Below are positions 41,634 to 50,724 of a stretch of 51,611 nucleotides of DNA, piece after piece. The stretch is from Acholeplasmatales bacterium. GTDB taxonomy: Bacteria > Bacillota_I > Bacilli_A > ML615J-28 > CAG-313. The position numbers were made by a program, and so were the translations under genes. The stretch lies in assembly GCA_003539625.1 (NCBI GenBank), contig DPOU01000012.1, positions 1-51,611 of the forward strand. The letters are read 5' to 3'. Position 1 is the stretch's first letter. Every line of letters begins with the position of its first letter. The notes under the pieces were generated by a model. That model was not told where the DNA came from and made no database searches. It saw nothing but the letters and a program-made list of their open reading frames with translations.

Positions 41634-44600
41634 ATGAAAAAAATTTGTACACTACTAATTATTTTTACTTTAACTTTTGTTAGTTTCTTTTGTAAATTTA
41701 GTGTAAAAGCCACTAATGATTCTAGTAATTTAACTAATCCAAGTACAGAATTTAGAGCCGCATGGGTTAGTTATTATACTGGTGATATATCTTATAAAAA
41801 TGAAAAAGACTATAAAAATCAAATAGATCAAATTTTAGATACAATGGAATATTACAATATGAATGCAATGATATTTCATATCAGGGCAAATCATGATGCT
41901 TGGTATAATTCTAAAATCAATAAAGTTAATAGACAATTGTCAAATGTTGATTTTTCAAAATTTGATCCATTAGAGTATGTTATAACTGAAGCCCATAAGA
42001 GGGGGATTGAATTCCATGCTTGGATGAACCCTTATCGAATTGGTTCAACGTATGCTTCTGTCGAAGATGTTGCAAGCGCATATAGTGATTATCCAAATAA
42101 TCCCGCAAGCAAAAAAGAAAATGTACTAATGGGTAGTACACTACAAATACTAAATCCTGGTATTCCTGAAGTTAGAGATTTTATCGTTGATACTTGCATG
42201 GAAGTTGTAAATAACTATGATGTTGACGCTATCCATTTTGATGATTATTTTTACGCAAGCGGTATTAATGACGCAAGCACTATCGCAAAATATAATACAG
42301 AAGGATTATCAACATCAGATTTTAGAAGAAAACAAGTAGATTTATTTATTAAAGATTTAAAAGATAATTTAGATCAATTCAATAAAAAGAATAATAAATT
42401 TGTTCAATTAGGAATATCTCCTACTGGTGTTTACAAAAATGCATCATCTAGCAGTGAAGCTAATACCCCGCTTTCTAAATATGTATACAATGAAAATGGC
42501 GATTTGATTTATCCTGCTGGTGCTACTATTGGTTGCCAAATGCATTACGAATCATATTTATATTGTGATACTTTAAAATGGGTAAATAACGAATGGATAA
42601 ATTATATTCTTCCTCAAACTTATTGGTCAACATCTCATAGCAGAGCACCATTTGAAAAGTTAATCAATTGGTGGAATATGGCTGTAAAAAATAAAAATGT
42701 TAATTTATATGCGGGGATGGGCATATACATGTGGAAAGACACCGCCGGTGAAGCAGTAAAACAACTCAATATAACAAGTGGTTTAGAAAATGTATTAGGA
42801 ACTTCAATATATAGTTATGGTGAAATTAACGAAGCATATCAAAAAATTGACACTAATCTTACAGTACAAATGAGTCAAGTCAAAAACAAGGTATGGAAAA
42901 ATTTAACTATATTACCTGAAATAGCTGGTATGAATCCTGTTAAACTTGGAAGTGTTAATAATTTCCAAGCAAGTAATAATATCTTAAGTTGGGACAAACT
43001 TGATGGTGCTAAATTTTATATAATATATCGTAGTAATGATTGCATCACTTATAACAATGATGAAATTGTTGATATCATTTCTTCACCTAATGATATTGTT
43101 AGTTGGGAAGATAGTGATAAAGGTGAGTATGTTTATGATGTTGTTCCCCTTTCTTATACCAATACTCTTGGTGAAGGACATATCCAAGTAGCTGAAGATA
43201 GTGATTCACCAATTCATGCGCAAATATCACTCAATAGTGATGGCTCATCACTATTTGAAGTTGCTAGAGCTTATAACGTAGAACTAGATGCTAAAAACGC
43301 GTATGTATTCTTAAGCGATGATGCAACTGATAAATCACGTTTAAATTATGATTGGAGCAGTTCTGATGAAAAGGTTGCTACCATCAGTGAATATGGAACT
43401 ATAACCCTAAAATCCCTTGGAACCATAACAATAAAAGGGGTATTAAAAACTGATAAAACTAAATATTGCGAATTTAAATTAAATGTATGTAACAAAGAAT
43501 TGTTAGCTAAAGAATTTACAGTTAATTTTAAAGACTCAGATGGCAAAATATTAAAGTCTGTTAAAGTAAAATATGGTAGTGCAGCTACTGCACCTGAAAA
43601 TGTTAGCAAAGCTGCTACTGATAAATATTCATATGAATTTATTGGTTGGAACGAATTATATTATAACGTTACAAGCGATCTTGATATAATTGCGGTATAC
43701 AAAGTAATAATTAGAAAATATCAAGTTACTTATAAAAATGCTGATGGTACAATCTTAAAACAATATGAAGTACCTTACGGAACAGTTCCTACCCCTCCAA
43801 CAAATCCTACCCTTGAAGCAGATGATAAATATACCTATACGTTCTTAGAATGGTCAATCGTTGATCAACAAATTACTGAAGACACCATAATTGTTGCAAG
43901 ATACATTGAAAATGCTAGATTATACACCCTTAGTGTAAATTTAGGAAATGGTAGTGAAATTAAAAAACATTATTATTACTCTACCGATGTAATTGAATAT
44001 GTCGAAGCAGAATATGTTGAAGGTTTTGAATTTGTTAGTTGGTATTATGATGATAATTTTGAAAACGAATGTATTTTTCCATTAGAGTTAAGAAAAGATG
44101 TAACCATCTATGCAAAATATGCTAAACTAATTGAAGTAAAAATAGCAGATGAAAATGACAATATTATAAAAGAATATACTGATCTTGAAGAAAATAACTT
44201 ACCATCATTTGACTATATTACTCCTAAAGAGGGCTATCGTATAATTGGTTGGTCAATAAAAGAAAATGATAAATTTATTCCTATTGAAAAATTACCAAAT
44301 AATGATTGTGTAATATACCCTATATATGAAAAAATTTCTAGCACAATTAATGTAAAAATCTATGATGAAGTTGGTAACCTTGTTCATAGCTACACTGCTA
44401 ACGCAAATGATCCTTTACCAAGTAATACTTTTGCAAAAGACAAAAAAGGTTATGTCTTTGATGGCTGGGGAATTGTTAAAGGTGGTAGCATTGTAAAAAT
44501 AACTACTCTTCCAGATACTGATTGCGAATTATATCCGATTTATAAAAAAACAAGTAATTGTCGAAAGTCATGTGGAACAATTCTACTAATACCACTTACT

Positions 44601-44636
44601 TTACTTGCTTTATGTTACTTTCGTAAGAAACACTAA
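41634..44636 (+). CDS. Secreted GHL10 (DUF187) hydrolase with BIG2 and InlB repeats and a C-terminal anchor
   Basis: 1,000 residues. The signal peptide (1-26) ends near FSVKA. The GHL10 barrel (about 38-400) begins EFRAAWVSYYTGD and continues with NAMIFHIRANHDAWY, GIEFHAWMNPYRIG, VDAIHFDDYFYA and WINYILPQTYWS, typical of this putative glycoside hydrolase family. A Fn3-like linker, a BIG2-like domain (YDWSSSDEKVATISEYG) and several InlB-type repeats (about 625-960, YEFIGWNEL, YTFLEWSIV, YRIIGWSIK, YVFDGWGIV) follow. A Cys pair precedes a membrane helix and a KKH tail. The substrate is probably a cell-wall or host polysaccharide. SD AAAGGAG. A guanylate kinase gene follows 23 bases on without a terminator. 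Confidence 0.87.
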   Translation: MKKICTLLIIFTLTFVSFFCKFSVKATNDSSNLTNPSTEFRAAWVSYYTGDISYKNEKDYKNQIDQILDTMEYYNMNAMIFHIRANHDAWYNSKINKVNRQLSNVDFSKFDPLEYVITEAHKRGIEFHAWMNPYRIGSTYASVEDVASAYSDYPNNPASKKENVLMGSTLQILNPGIPEVRDFIVDTCMEVVNNYDVDAIHFDDYFYASGINDASTIAKYNTEGLSTSDFRRKQVDLFIKDLKDNLDQFNKKNNKFVQLGISPTGVYKNASSSSEANTPLSKYVYNENGDLIYPAGATIGCQMHYESYLYCDTLKWVNNEWINYILPQTYWSTSHSRAPFEKLINWWNMAVKNKNVNLYAGMGIYMWKDTAGEAVKQLNITSGLENVLGTSIYSYGEINEAYQKIDTNLTVQMSQVKNKVWKNLTILPEIAGMNPVKLGSVNNFQASNNILSWDKLDGAKFYIIYRSNDCITYNNDEIVDIISSPNDIVSWEDSDKGEYVYDVVPLSYTNTLGEGHIQVAEDSDSPIHAQISLNSDGSSLFEVARAYNVELDAKNAYVFLSDDATDKSRLNYDWSSSDEKVATISEYGTITLKSLGTITIKGVLKTDKTKYCEFKLNVCNKELLAKEFTVNFKDSDGKILKSVKVKYGSAATAPENVSKAATDKYSYEFIGWNELYYNVTSDLDIIAVYKVIIRKYQVTYKNADGTILKQYEVPYGTVPTPPTNPTLEADDKYTYTFLEWSIVDQQITEDTIIVARYIENARLYTLSVNLGNGSEIKKHYYYSTDVIEYVEAEYVEGFEFVSWYYDDNFENECIFPLELRKDVTIYAKYAKLIEVKIADENDNIIKEYTDLEENNLPSFDYITPKEGYRIIGWSIKENDKFIPIEKLPNNDCVIYPIYEKISSTINVKIYDEVGNLVHSYTANANDPLPSNTFAKDKKGYVFDGWGIVKGGSIVKITTLPDTDCELYPIYKKTSNCRKSCGTILLIPLTLLALCYFRKKH

Positions 44637-44659
44637 TTCTAATAAAAAGAGGTAAATAT

Positions 44660-45205
44660 ATGTTGGTAATAATTGGACCAAGTGCTTGTGGCAAAACGCA
44701 AATTGTTAATAAATTAATATCTGACTTTGGTTATAAAAAACTAGTAACTTATACAACTAGACCAATGCGACTAAATGAAAAACAAGGTATCGATTATAAC
44801 TTTATTACGGAAGAAAAATTTAAAGAAAAAATAAACAATAGTTTCTTTATCGAATATGTTAAATATAATAACAATTATTATGGAACTAGTTATTCTGATT
44901 TATCGAAAGATAAAGTGGTTATAATTGAAGCTGAAGGATTAAAATCATATTTAGAAAAAGCTCGTAATCAAATAACTGTTATTTTTATTCGTTGTTCAAA
45001 ACCAATTAGAAGAATAAGAATGATAGAACGTTTAGATAGTGAAGAAAACATTCAAAAACGTTTAAATAGTGATGACATCGTGTTTAATGAAAATGTTCAA
45101 GCATTAGCCGATTATGTAATAGATTCATCAAATAGTAATGTCTATGATTGTGCTAAACTAGTAGATAGTTTATACAAAAAAAGTGTGAATAGTGATGCAA
45201 ATTAA
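44660..45205 (+). CDS. gmk: Guanylate kinase family protein
   Basis: 181 residues, slightly shorter than typical Gmk (about 205). The P-loop is GPSACGKT, and the GMP-binding segment TYTTRPMRLNEKQGIDYNFI corresponds to TTRxxRxxExxGxDYxF. A recognisable lid region follows (FIRCSKPIRRIRMIERL). Gmk makes GDP from GMP with ATP; this shorter form after a surface-protein gene could be a paralogue. AAGAGG precedes ATG 44660. The end overlaps the YgjP-type gene. Confidence 0.82.
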   Translation: MLVIIGPSACGKTQIVNKLISDFGYKKLVTYTTRPMRLNEKQGIDYNFITEEKFKEKINNSFFIEYVKYNNNYYGTSYSDLSKDKVVIIEAEGLKSYLEKARNQITVIFIRCSKPIRRIRMIERLDSEENIQKRLNSDDIVFNENVQALADYVIDSSNSNVYDCAKLVDSLYKKSVNSDAN

Positions 45206-45881
45206 AATATTAGAAGATAACCATATCAATTATAAAATAGAATATAATAGGGTAAAACGAATGCGAATTCATTTTAACCACCAAGGCGAATTAATTATTA
45301 CTTATCCGATAGGTTGCAAAGAAGAAAGTGTAACTAACTTCATTGAAAAAAATATTCAGTGGATTATTAAAAACCAAGAATTGAATAATAGTAAACAATT
45401 ATCTTACCAAAATGGTTCAGAACAATTATTTTTTGGAAAAAAATATAAATTAATAGTAAACATCTCTAAAACTAAAAGAATTGATATGATTGGTGAAAAC
45501 ATTATTATTTCTGTAAACAAAATAGAAGATGTTCAAAAAGATTTATTAAAGTGGCGCACGCAAAAAGCTGAATTTGTTTTTCAAGAAATGTTATTTGCTT
45601 GTTTCAATAAAATGAAAGATGTTTTAAAAAGTTATCCTGAATTAGTAATAAAAAAATCAAAAAGCAAATGGGGATGTTGTTACTTCAATGAAAATAAGAT
45701 AATGCTAAATGTAGCTTTAACTCAAGTACCTTTTGAAATAATTGAATATGTAATATGTCATGAACTTACGCACTTTGTTGTTCATAGTCATTCGCCTGAG
45801 TTTCATAGGTTATTAGAAAAGTATGTTCCGGGTGAAAGAGCTTTATCAAAAGAACTAAAAAAATATACAAGCATTTTGTAA
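45192..45881 (+). CDS. YgjP-type (M48-like/WLM) zinc metallopeptidase
   Basis: 229 residues. The N-terminal half has the YgjP pattern (NRVKRMRIHFNHQGELIITY, AEFVFQEML). The catalytic block reads KSKSKWGCCYFNENKIMLNV, then VICHELTHFVVHSHSPEFHR, with HELTH plus a downstream His. The family resembles M48 and SprT-like zinc peptidases; the substrate is unknown. The start is ambiguous between GTG 45192 and ATG 45195, both lying within the end of the guanylate kinase gene, which implies coupling. Confidence 0.87.
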   Translation: MMQIKILEDNHINYKIEYNRVKRMRIHFNHQGELIITYPIGCKEESVTNFIEKNIQWIIKNQELNNSKQLSYQNGSEQLFFGKKYKLIVNISKTKRIDMIGENIIISVNKIEDVQKDLLKWRTQKAEFVFQEMLFACFNKMKDVLKSYPELVIKKSKSKWGCCYFNENKIMLNVALTQVPFEIIEYVICHELTHFVVHSHSPEFHRLLEKYVPGERALSKELKKYTSIL

Positions 45882-45914
45882 AGAAGAAAGATTATTTGTC
45901 TTTCTTCTTTTTTT
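45882..45914 (+). terminator. Intrinsic terminator
   Basis: AGAAGAAAGA pairs with TCTTTCTTCT, followed by seven T. Confidence 0.85.
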
Positions 45915-46023
45915 GATAATGTAATATCAATATTTTACAATTTATGTTATGAAATGACAAATATCTAGGAAATCATCAACAAAAATATTCATATTAAATT
46001 ATAATTAATCGATTATTGTCTAT

Positions 46024-46056
46024 TATTGTAAAATAGGTAAAAAAGTTTTTACAATA
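46024..46056. promoter_or_regulatory. Perfect 10-bp inverted repeat upstream of the HTH regulator
   Basis: TATTGTAAAA (46024-46033) and TTTTACAATA (46047-46056) are exact inverted copies with a 13-base spacer. A further TTTTACAATTT half-site-like stretch lies near 45933. Position and symmetry suit an operator, probably for the regulator encoded 61 bases downstream. Confidence 0.55.
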
Positions 46057-46117
46057 TGTTTACACAAAGCAAAAAATTTGATAAATTATAGGTGATAAAT
46101 AGGAAAAGGGGAACAAA

Positions 46118-47371
46118 ATGAAAAAAGAAGGATTTTTAAGAAAAGAACAAATGAGTAGTGAACAACGTGAACTTGCAATGCTACTTAAAAACAAAAGAAT
46201 TGAACAAGGGAGGAAATTAGAAGATATTGCTAGTGGAATTTGTAGTACTAGTTACCTAAGTAGAATTGAAAATAATCAGGTAAAATTACAAGATCCATAC
46301 TTAAGAATGCTATTTGAAAAACTAGATATAAATTATGATGATTTAAAAAAAGAAAGACAAACAAATATCTTTATTGAATTAGTAAAATATCAGTTATTAG
46401 AACAATATGATAAATATGCTAGTAAAATTGAAAGCATAATAAAATCTAAATGTTACTTAGGAATAGAAAGAGATTTAATATTACTCTATGACAATGTGTT
46501 AAAGGGTTATGATGAAGAAACTAAATTCATTATTGATAAACTTGAAAGCTCAATTGATATGTTATCTAATCAAGAAATTGCTTTTTATATGTATTTGATA
46601 ACAGTGTACTATTATCAAATACAACAAACCAATCTAGCTTATCAACAAATTAAAATATTAATTAAAACTGAAAATGACAACGAAATATTAAAATGGTTAA
46701 TTCAAGACTTATATTTAACTATCTTATTTGATGTTGGTGAATATGAATTATATTGTAAAATGTATAGTGATTTTATTAAAGGGGCACCTTCAATGTATTT
46801 TGGTAAACATTTCATAAAACATAAAATGAAGATGTTAACCATTTTAGCAAAATATGAATACCAAATTAGTGTTAAAAAGATGGAAGACTTACATCAAAAC
46901 TTAGATGATAAAAATAGTGAACTACTAACTGAATATGCATATTATTTTGCCATAATCAAAAAGAATGGTAAACAAGCAGAAGAAATAATTGAAAAACTGT
47001 GTAATGGTTTTTTATCGACAAAAATTATTAAACTCTTATCAATTATGTTAAATGAAATAGAGGATAAAACGCAACAAGAATTAATTTTAAAAACAATAAA
47101 TAAGTTTGCTTTTAGCAAATATGATAGTATAGTTAAAAATCTATGCCATTATTCAGTAATGAAACAAAAGCAAATGAATAATATTTGGTTGCTAAATTAC
47201 TTAAAAATGAATGTATATAATTTATTAAAATATTCTTTTGATAAAGTAATCTTTGATTTTGTTATTAAAGAGATTATAATACTTGGTACTAAGTGTAGTA
47301 AATATAAAGAAACTTGTAGATTGGCAATAAACTATTTGGAAGGTTTAAATCTTCAACTATTAAATAATTAA
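46118..47371 (+). CDS. HTH regulator with helical-repeat domain (RRNPP/Rgg-like architecture)
   Basis: 417 residues. An XRE-type HTH lies at about 18-70 (LAMLLKNKRIEQGRKLEDIA, then SGICSTSYLSRIENNQVKLQ). It is followed by about 340 almost purely helical residues with TPR-like spacing (IAFYMYLITVYYYQIQQTNL). This is the layout of RRNPP regulators such as Rgg, PlcR and PrgX, which bind short signalling peptides. No small peptide gene is evident next to it, so peptide sensing is inference. AAAGGGG precedes ATG 46118. Confidence 0.75.
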   Translation: MKKEGFLRKEQMSSEQRELAMLLKNKRIEQGRKLEDIASGICSTSYLSRIENNQVKLQDPYLRMLFEKLDINYDDLKKERQTNIFIELVKYQLLEQYDKYASKIESIIKSKCYLGIERDLILLYDNVLKGYDEETKFIIDKLESSIDMLSNQEIAFYMYLITVYYYQIQQTNLAYQQIKILIKTENDNEILKWLIQDLYLTILFDVGEYELYCKMYSDFIKGAPSMYFGKHFIKHKMKMLTILAKYEYQISVKKMEDLHQNLDDKNSELLTEYAYYFAIIKKNGKQAEEIIEKLCNGFLSTKIIKLLSIMLNEIEDKTQQELILKTINKFAFSKYDSIVKNLCHYSVMKQKQMNNIWLLNYLKMNVYNLLKYSFDKVIFDFVIKEIIILGTKCSKYKETCRLAINYLEGLNLQLLNN

Positions 47372-47400
47372 GTTTATTTCTTTAAATATAGTGCTATTTT

Positions 47401-47409
47401 TGGTATAAT
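47401..47409 (+). promoter_or_regulatory. Extended -10 promoter of the trmR-trhP operon
   Basis: TGG plus TATAAT (47404-47409). The predicted start is only about 10 bases before ATG 47427, giving a very short leader if that start is used. Confidence 0.6.
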
Positions 47410-47426
47410 ATACTTATTAAAGAAAG

Positions 47427-48077
47427 ATGACTGGTAATTTTATGAATGAGTATATTGAAAAATTAAATCGTGAAAGTAACATTACAAAATATAATGAATT
47501 AGAAGAATACGCTAAAGAGAATAAAATTCCTATTATTCAATATGATTCACTTATTTATTTATTGACAATTATTAGATTAAAGAAAGTAACAAGAATTCTT
47601 GAAATTGGTACCGCAATAGCTTATTCATCTTTACAAATGGCAAATATGAGTGATGATATCATAATAGATACTATTGAAAGAGATGATGAAATGTATGATA
47701 TTGCAAAAGCTAATGTTGAAAAATACAACAAGCAAGCCCAAATAAAAATACACCATAGTGATGCGTTAATGTTAGATTTAAACGAATTAAAATCAGAATA
47801 TGATTTAATCTTCATTGATGCCGCAAAAGCTCAATATCAAAACTTTTTCAATCGATTTAGTCCACTCTTGAGTAAAGATGGAGTAATTGTTACCGATAAT
47901 ATCTTATTTCATGGTTGTGTAGAAATGTCAACCATTGATGATTCAACCTTAAGTAAGAATGTAAAGCATATGGCTAAAAAGATTGATGCCTATAATAAAA
48001 AACTTACCAATGAAGATGAATTTCAAACTTTTTATTTTGAATGTGGAGATGGCTTAGCCATTACAGTAAGGAAATAA
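47427..48077 (+). CDS. trmR: tRNA 5-hydroxyuridine methyltransferase TrmR (YrrM)
   Basis: 216 residues of the class I SAM O-methyltransferase fold. The SAM loop is RILEIGTAIAYSSLQMA, the acidic ribose binder TIERDDEMYDIA, then IFIDAAKAQYQNFF and VTDNILFHG. With the two U32-family genes downstream it forms the set that makes 5-methoxyuridine at tRNA position 34: TrhP proteins hydroxylate and TrmR methylates. The start is uncertain: ATG 47427 is very close to the promoter, while ATG 47442 also fits homologues. The same order (yrrM-yrrN-yrrO) is found in Bacillus. Confidence 0.85.
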   Translation: MTGNFMNEYIEKLNRESNITKYNELEEYAKENKIPIIQYDSLIYLLTIIRLKKVTRILEIGTAIAYSSLQMANMSDDIIIDTIERDDEMYDIAKANVEKYNKQAQIKIHHSDALMLDLNELKSEYDLIFIDAAKAQYQNFFNRFSPLLSKDGVIVTDNILFHGCVEMSTIDDSTLSKNVKHMAKKIDAYNKKLTNEDEFQTFYFECGDGLAITVRK

Positions 48078-48079
48078 AA

Positions 48080-48943
48080 ATGAATAACTATATTTTTGAA
48101 CCAGTAACAAAAAAACAAGCCATTTCAATGTGCAACGATAATCGCATTAAACATATTAATTTAACAATTAAAAATTGTACTAAAGAATTAAAAGATGGCT
48201 TTTCAGTAAAGTTTGTTAACAAACTTCTAACAAATAATAACAACACTAAAATATCTATTTCATTAGATCGCATCTTTAGTGAAGATGAAATAGAATATGT
48301 AAAAAAACTTTTAGAAGAAATCAACCTAGAAAAAGTTCAATATGTTTTCTATAGCGATCTTGCAATTCATGAAATACTACAGGAAAGAAATTACCAAAAC
48401 AAATTAGTATATGATGCCTATACTTATCTTACAAACTATATGGATGTAAATGCTTATTTAACCTTTAATGAAAATGTGGTTGTATCTAATCAAATATCAG
48501 TTCAAGAAATTGAGAATCTCTTAAATAATGTTAATAAACCAGTTATAATTCATGGTTTTGGTAAATCAGTAATCTTTTATTCAAAACGAAAATTAATGAA
48601 AAACTACTTTAAATACCGCAGATTTTTAAAGAATCCCTACAAAAAAAGCTACTATTTACAAGAAGAATATCGTGATGGCTATTATCACATTTATGAAAAT
48701 AAATTTGGTACTTCAATATATGAAAAAGATTATTACTATTTGTTTAGTGAATTAGAAAAATTTAACAATGTTGATGAAGTAATGATTCATTCAGCAGATT
48801 TGAAAGCCAAAGAATATAATGCGATTGTTGAAGCATATTTAACTAATGATGAAAACAAACTAAAAGCGTTTAAGTATGAAGTTGGCAAAGGAATTATGAG
48901 TGCAACATCAATACTACTGAAAGATGGTAAACAAAATGAATAA
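48080..48943 (+). CDS. trhP1: Divergent U32-family partner protein, TrhP1 (YrrN)-like
   Basis: 287 residues. Similarity to U32 peptidases is visible only in general layout (VQYVFYSDLAIHEILQERNY, VDEVMIHSADLKAKEYNAIV), and it lacks the Cys cluster of its neighbour. Assignment rests mainly on position between trmR and trhP2, as in Bacillus yrrMNO. There TrhP1 and TrhP2 together carry out prephenate-dependent hydroxylation of tRNA U34. ATG 48080 has AAGGAAA upstream and lies two bases after the trmR stop; the longer ORF from 48041 is rejected. Confidence 0.7.
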   Translation: MNNYIFEPVTKKQAISMCNDNRIKHINLTIKNCTKELKDGFSVKFVNKLLTNNNNTKISISLDRIFSEDEIEYVKKLLEEINLEKVQYVFYSDLAIHEILQERNYQNKLVYDAYTYLTNYMDVNAYLTFNENVVVSNQISVQEIENLLNNVNKPVIIHGFGKSVIFYSKRKLMKNYFKYRRFLKNPYKKSYYLQEEYRDGYYHIYENKFGTSIYEKDYYYLFSELEKFNNVDEVMIHSADLKAKEYNAIVEAYLTNDENKLKAFKYEVGKGIMSATSILLKDGKQNE

Positions 48944-50144
48944 GAAAATAGAATTATTAGCACCAGCTGGAAATCTTGAAAAGGCTAAAATTGCCCTAAT
49001 CTATGGCGCTGATGCGGTATACGTAGGGGGGAAATCATTTAGTTTAAGAGCTAGGGCATCAAACTTTGAAATTGATGATATTAAAGAATTGTGCACTTTT
49101 GCCCATAGTCTTAACAAAAGAGTGTATGTAACAACTAATATAATTCCTCATGATGATGATTTAAAGAACTTAGATGAATATTTATTAGCTTTGAAAGATG
49201 CTAAAGTTGACGCAATAATAACATCAAGTCTTGCCATAATGTTAAGGGCAAAAGAACTTGTCCCTTCAATTGAAAGACATGTTTCTACGCAAATGTCGAT
49301 AAGCAATCATGAAATCACCAAATTCTATGAAAAAATTGGTTGTACTAGGGTAGTCCTCGCAAGAGAAGTTAATCTCGAACAAATGGCAAAAATTAAAAAA
49401 GCTTGTAATTTAGAACTAGAAGTGTTTATCCATGGTGGTATGTGTTCAAGTTATTCGGGACGTTGTGTATTAAGCAACCATTTAACAAACCGTGATGCCA
49501 ATCGTGGAGGTTGTGCTCATTCATGTAGATGGAACTACCGCTTGTTTGATGGTAAGCACCGAGTTGAAAATAAAAAATATTTCTTCAATATGGGATCTAA
49601 AGATTTAATGGCAGTAAAATATATTCCTAATTTCATTGATTTAGGTATATCTTCGCTGAAAATTGAAGGAAGAATGAAGTCAGCTTATTACCTTGCAACT
49701 GTTGTTGGCTGTTATCGTAAAGTAATCGATTTATATCTAAATAAAGGAAAACTAACCGAAGAAGAAATTAAAGCCTTTGAAACAGAAATTTCAAAAGCCG
49801 AAAATCGATTAACTAGTACAGGCTTTCTAAATAATGATGTAACAATTAATGAGCAGTTATATGATACTACTGCCGAACATCCAACTAAAGAATACATTGG
49901 TTATGTACTTGATTATGATGAAAACAATCAGATAGCCAAGATTGAACAACGCAATTATTTTGAAATTGGTGATGTTGTTGAATTCTTTGGGCCAAATTTA
50001 GAAAATACTAAAATGAAAATCGAAAAGATAATTGATGATGAAACTGGCGAAGAAATAGCTGTCGCAAGACATCCATTACAAATTTTAAGAATTGAAGTAC
50101 CTTTCAAACTTTCAAAAGATGATATGATGCGAAAGGTAAAGTAA
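48936..50144 (+). CDS. trhP2: U32-family tRNA hydroxylation protein TrhP2 (YrrO)
   Basis: 402 residues. The U32 signature is complete: KIELLAPAGNLEKAKIALIY, SFSLRARASNF, ERHVSTQMSISN, VVLAREVNLEQM, EVFIHGGMCSSYSGRC and GGCAHSCRWNYRL, followed by SLKIEGRMKSAYYLA. The Cys residues in the last two motifs are those proposed to hold an Fe-S cluster. It acts on tRNA U34 with TrhP1, using prephenate as hydroxyl donor in the characterised systems. ATG 48936 lies 8 bases inside the previous gene (GATGG upstream), so translation is coupled. Confidence 0.9.
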   Translation: MNKKIELLAPAGNLEKAKIALIYGADAVYVGGKSFSLRARASNFEIDDIKELCTFAHSLNKRVYVTTNIIPHDDDLKNLDEYLLALKDAKVDAIITSSLAIMLRAKELVPSIERHVSTQMSISNHEITKFYEKIGCTRVVLAREVNLEQMAKIKKACNLELEVFIHGGMCSSYSGRCVLSNHLTNRDANRGGCAHSCRWNYRLFDGKHRVENKKYFFNMGSKDLMAVKYIPNFIDLGISSLKIEGRMKSAYYLATVVGCYRKVIDLYLNKGKLTEEEIKAFETEISKAENRLTSTGFLNNDVTINEQLYDTTAEHPTKEYIGYVLDYDENNQIAKIEQRNYFEIGDVVEFFGPNLENTKMKIEKIIDDETGEEIAVARHPLQILRIEVPFKLSKDDMMRKVK

Positions 50145-50157
50145 ATAATTAAAAATC

Positions 50158-50187
50158 TTGCAAAATCGCTCCATAATATGATATAAT
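50158..50187 (+). promoter_or_regulatory. Promoter of greA
   Basis: -35 TTGCAA (50158-50163), 18-bp spacer ending in TGA, -10 TATAAT (50182-50187). Confidence 0.7.
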
Positions 50188-50215
50188 AAATAGCAATTAA
50201 GAAAGGTGGGTCTAT

Positions 50216-50722
50216 ATGGCACAACAAAAAATATATTTAACCAAAGAAGGCTATGAAGAACAATTAAGAAAGTATGAAGAATTAAAAGAAGCCGAAAAGA
50301 AAAATATCATTGCTTTACAAGAAGCAAGAGCACAAGGTGACTTATCAGAAAATGCTGACTATGATGCGGCACGTAATAACCAAGCAATTATCGCGGCAGC
50401 ACTTGCTGAAACTGAAAATATACTAAAAAACTATGTTTTAATTACTGGTAATGAAAATTCAAATTTAGGTAAATTCATTACAGTTAAATTCTTAGATGAA
50501 GAAGGCGCAGAAGAAGAAACATACCAATTAGTTGGTACTATTCAAGCTAACCCTCTTGAATCAAAAATTTCAGACGAATCACCACTTGGAAAGGTAATCC
50601 TACATGCTAAAGTAGGTGATACTGTACTTGTTAATACTGAAGATGGTGAAAAATTTGAAGTAAAAATTATTAACATTGCAGAAGAAATTGGCAAAAAAAC
50701 TAAGAAAACTTCTAAAAAATAA
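50216..50722 (+). CDS. greA: Transcription elongation factor GreA
   Basis: 168 residues, about ten more than usual because of a Lys-rich tail (KKTKKTSKK). The N-terminal coiled coil carries the acidic tip ARAQGDLSENADYDAARNNQ that stimulates RNA polymerase cleavage of backtracked RNA. The C-terminal FKBP-like domain contains LVGTIQANPLESKISDESPL. AAAGGTGGG precedes ATG 50216. It has its own promoter and is followed two bases later by mtnN, as greA and mtnN lie near each other in Bacillus. Confidence 0.95.
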   Translation: MAQQKIYLTKEGYEEQLRKYEELKEAEKKNIIALQEARAQGDLSENADYDAARNNQAIIAAALAETENILKNYVLITGNENSNLGKFITVKFLDEEGAEEETYQLVGTIQANPLESKISDESPLGKVILHAKVGDTVLVNTEDGEKFEVKIINIAEEIGKKTKKTSKK

Positions 50723-50724
50723 TT

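Noticed and set aside
48936..50144. AGG reassigned from Arg to Met, as known in some uncultured Bacilli
   Set aside because: AGG encodes the conserved Arg in TRVVLARE of TrhP2, so the standard meaning fits.
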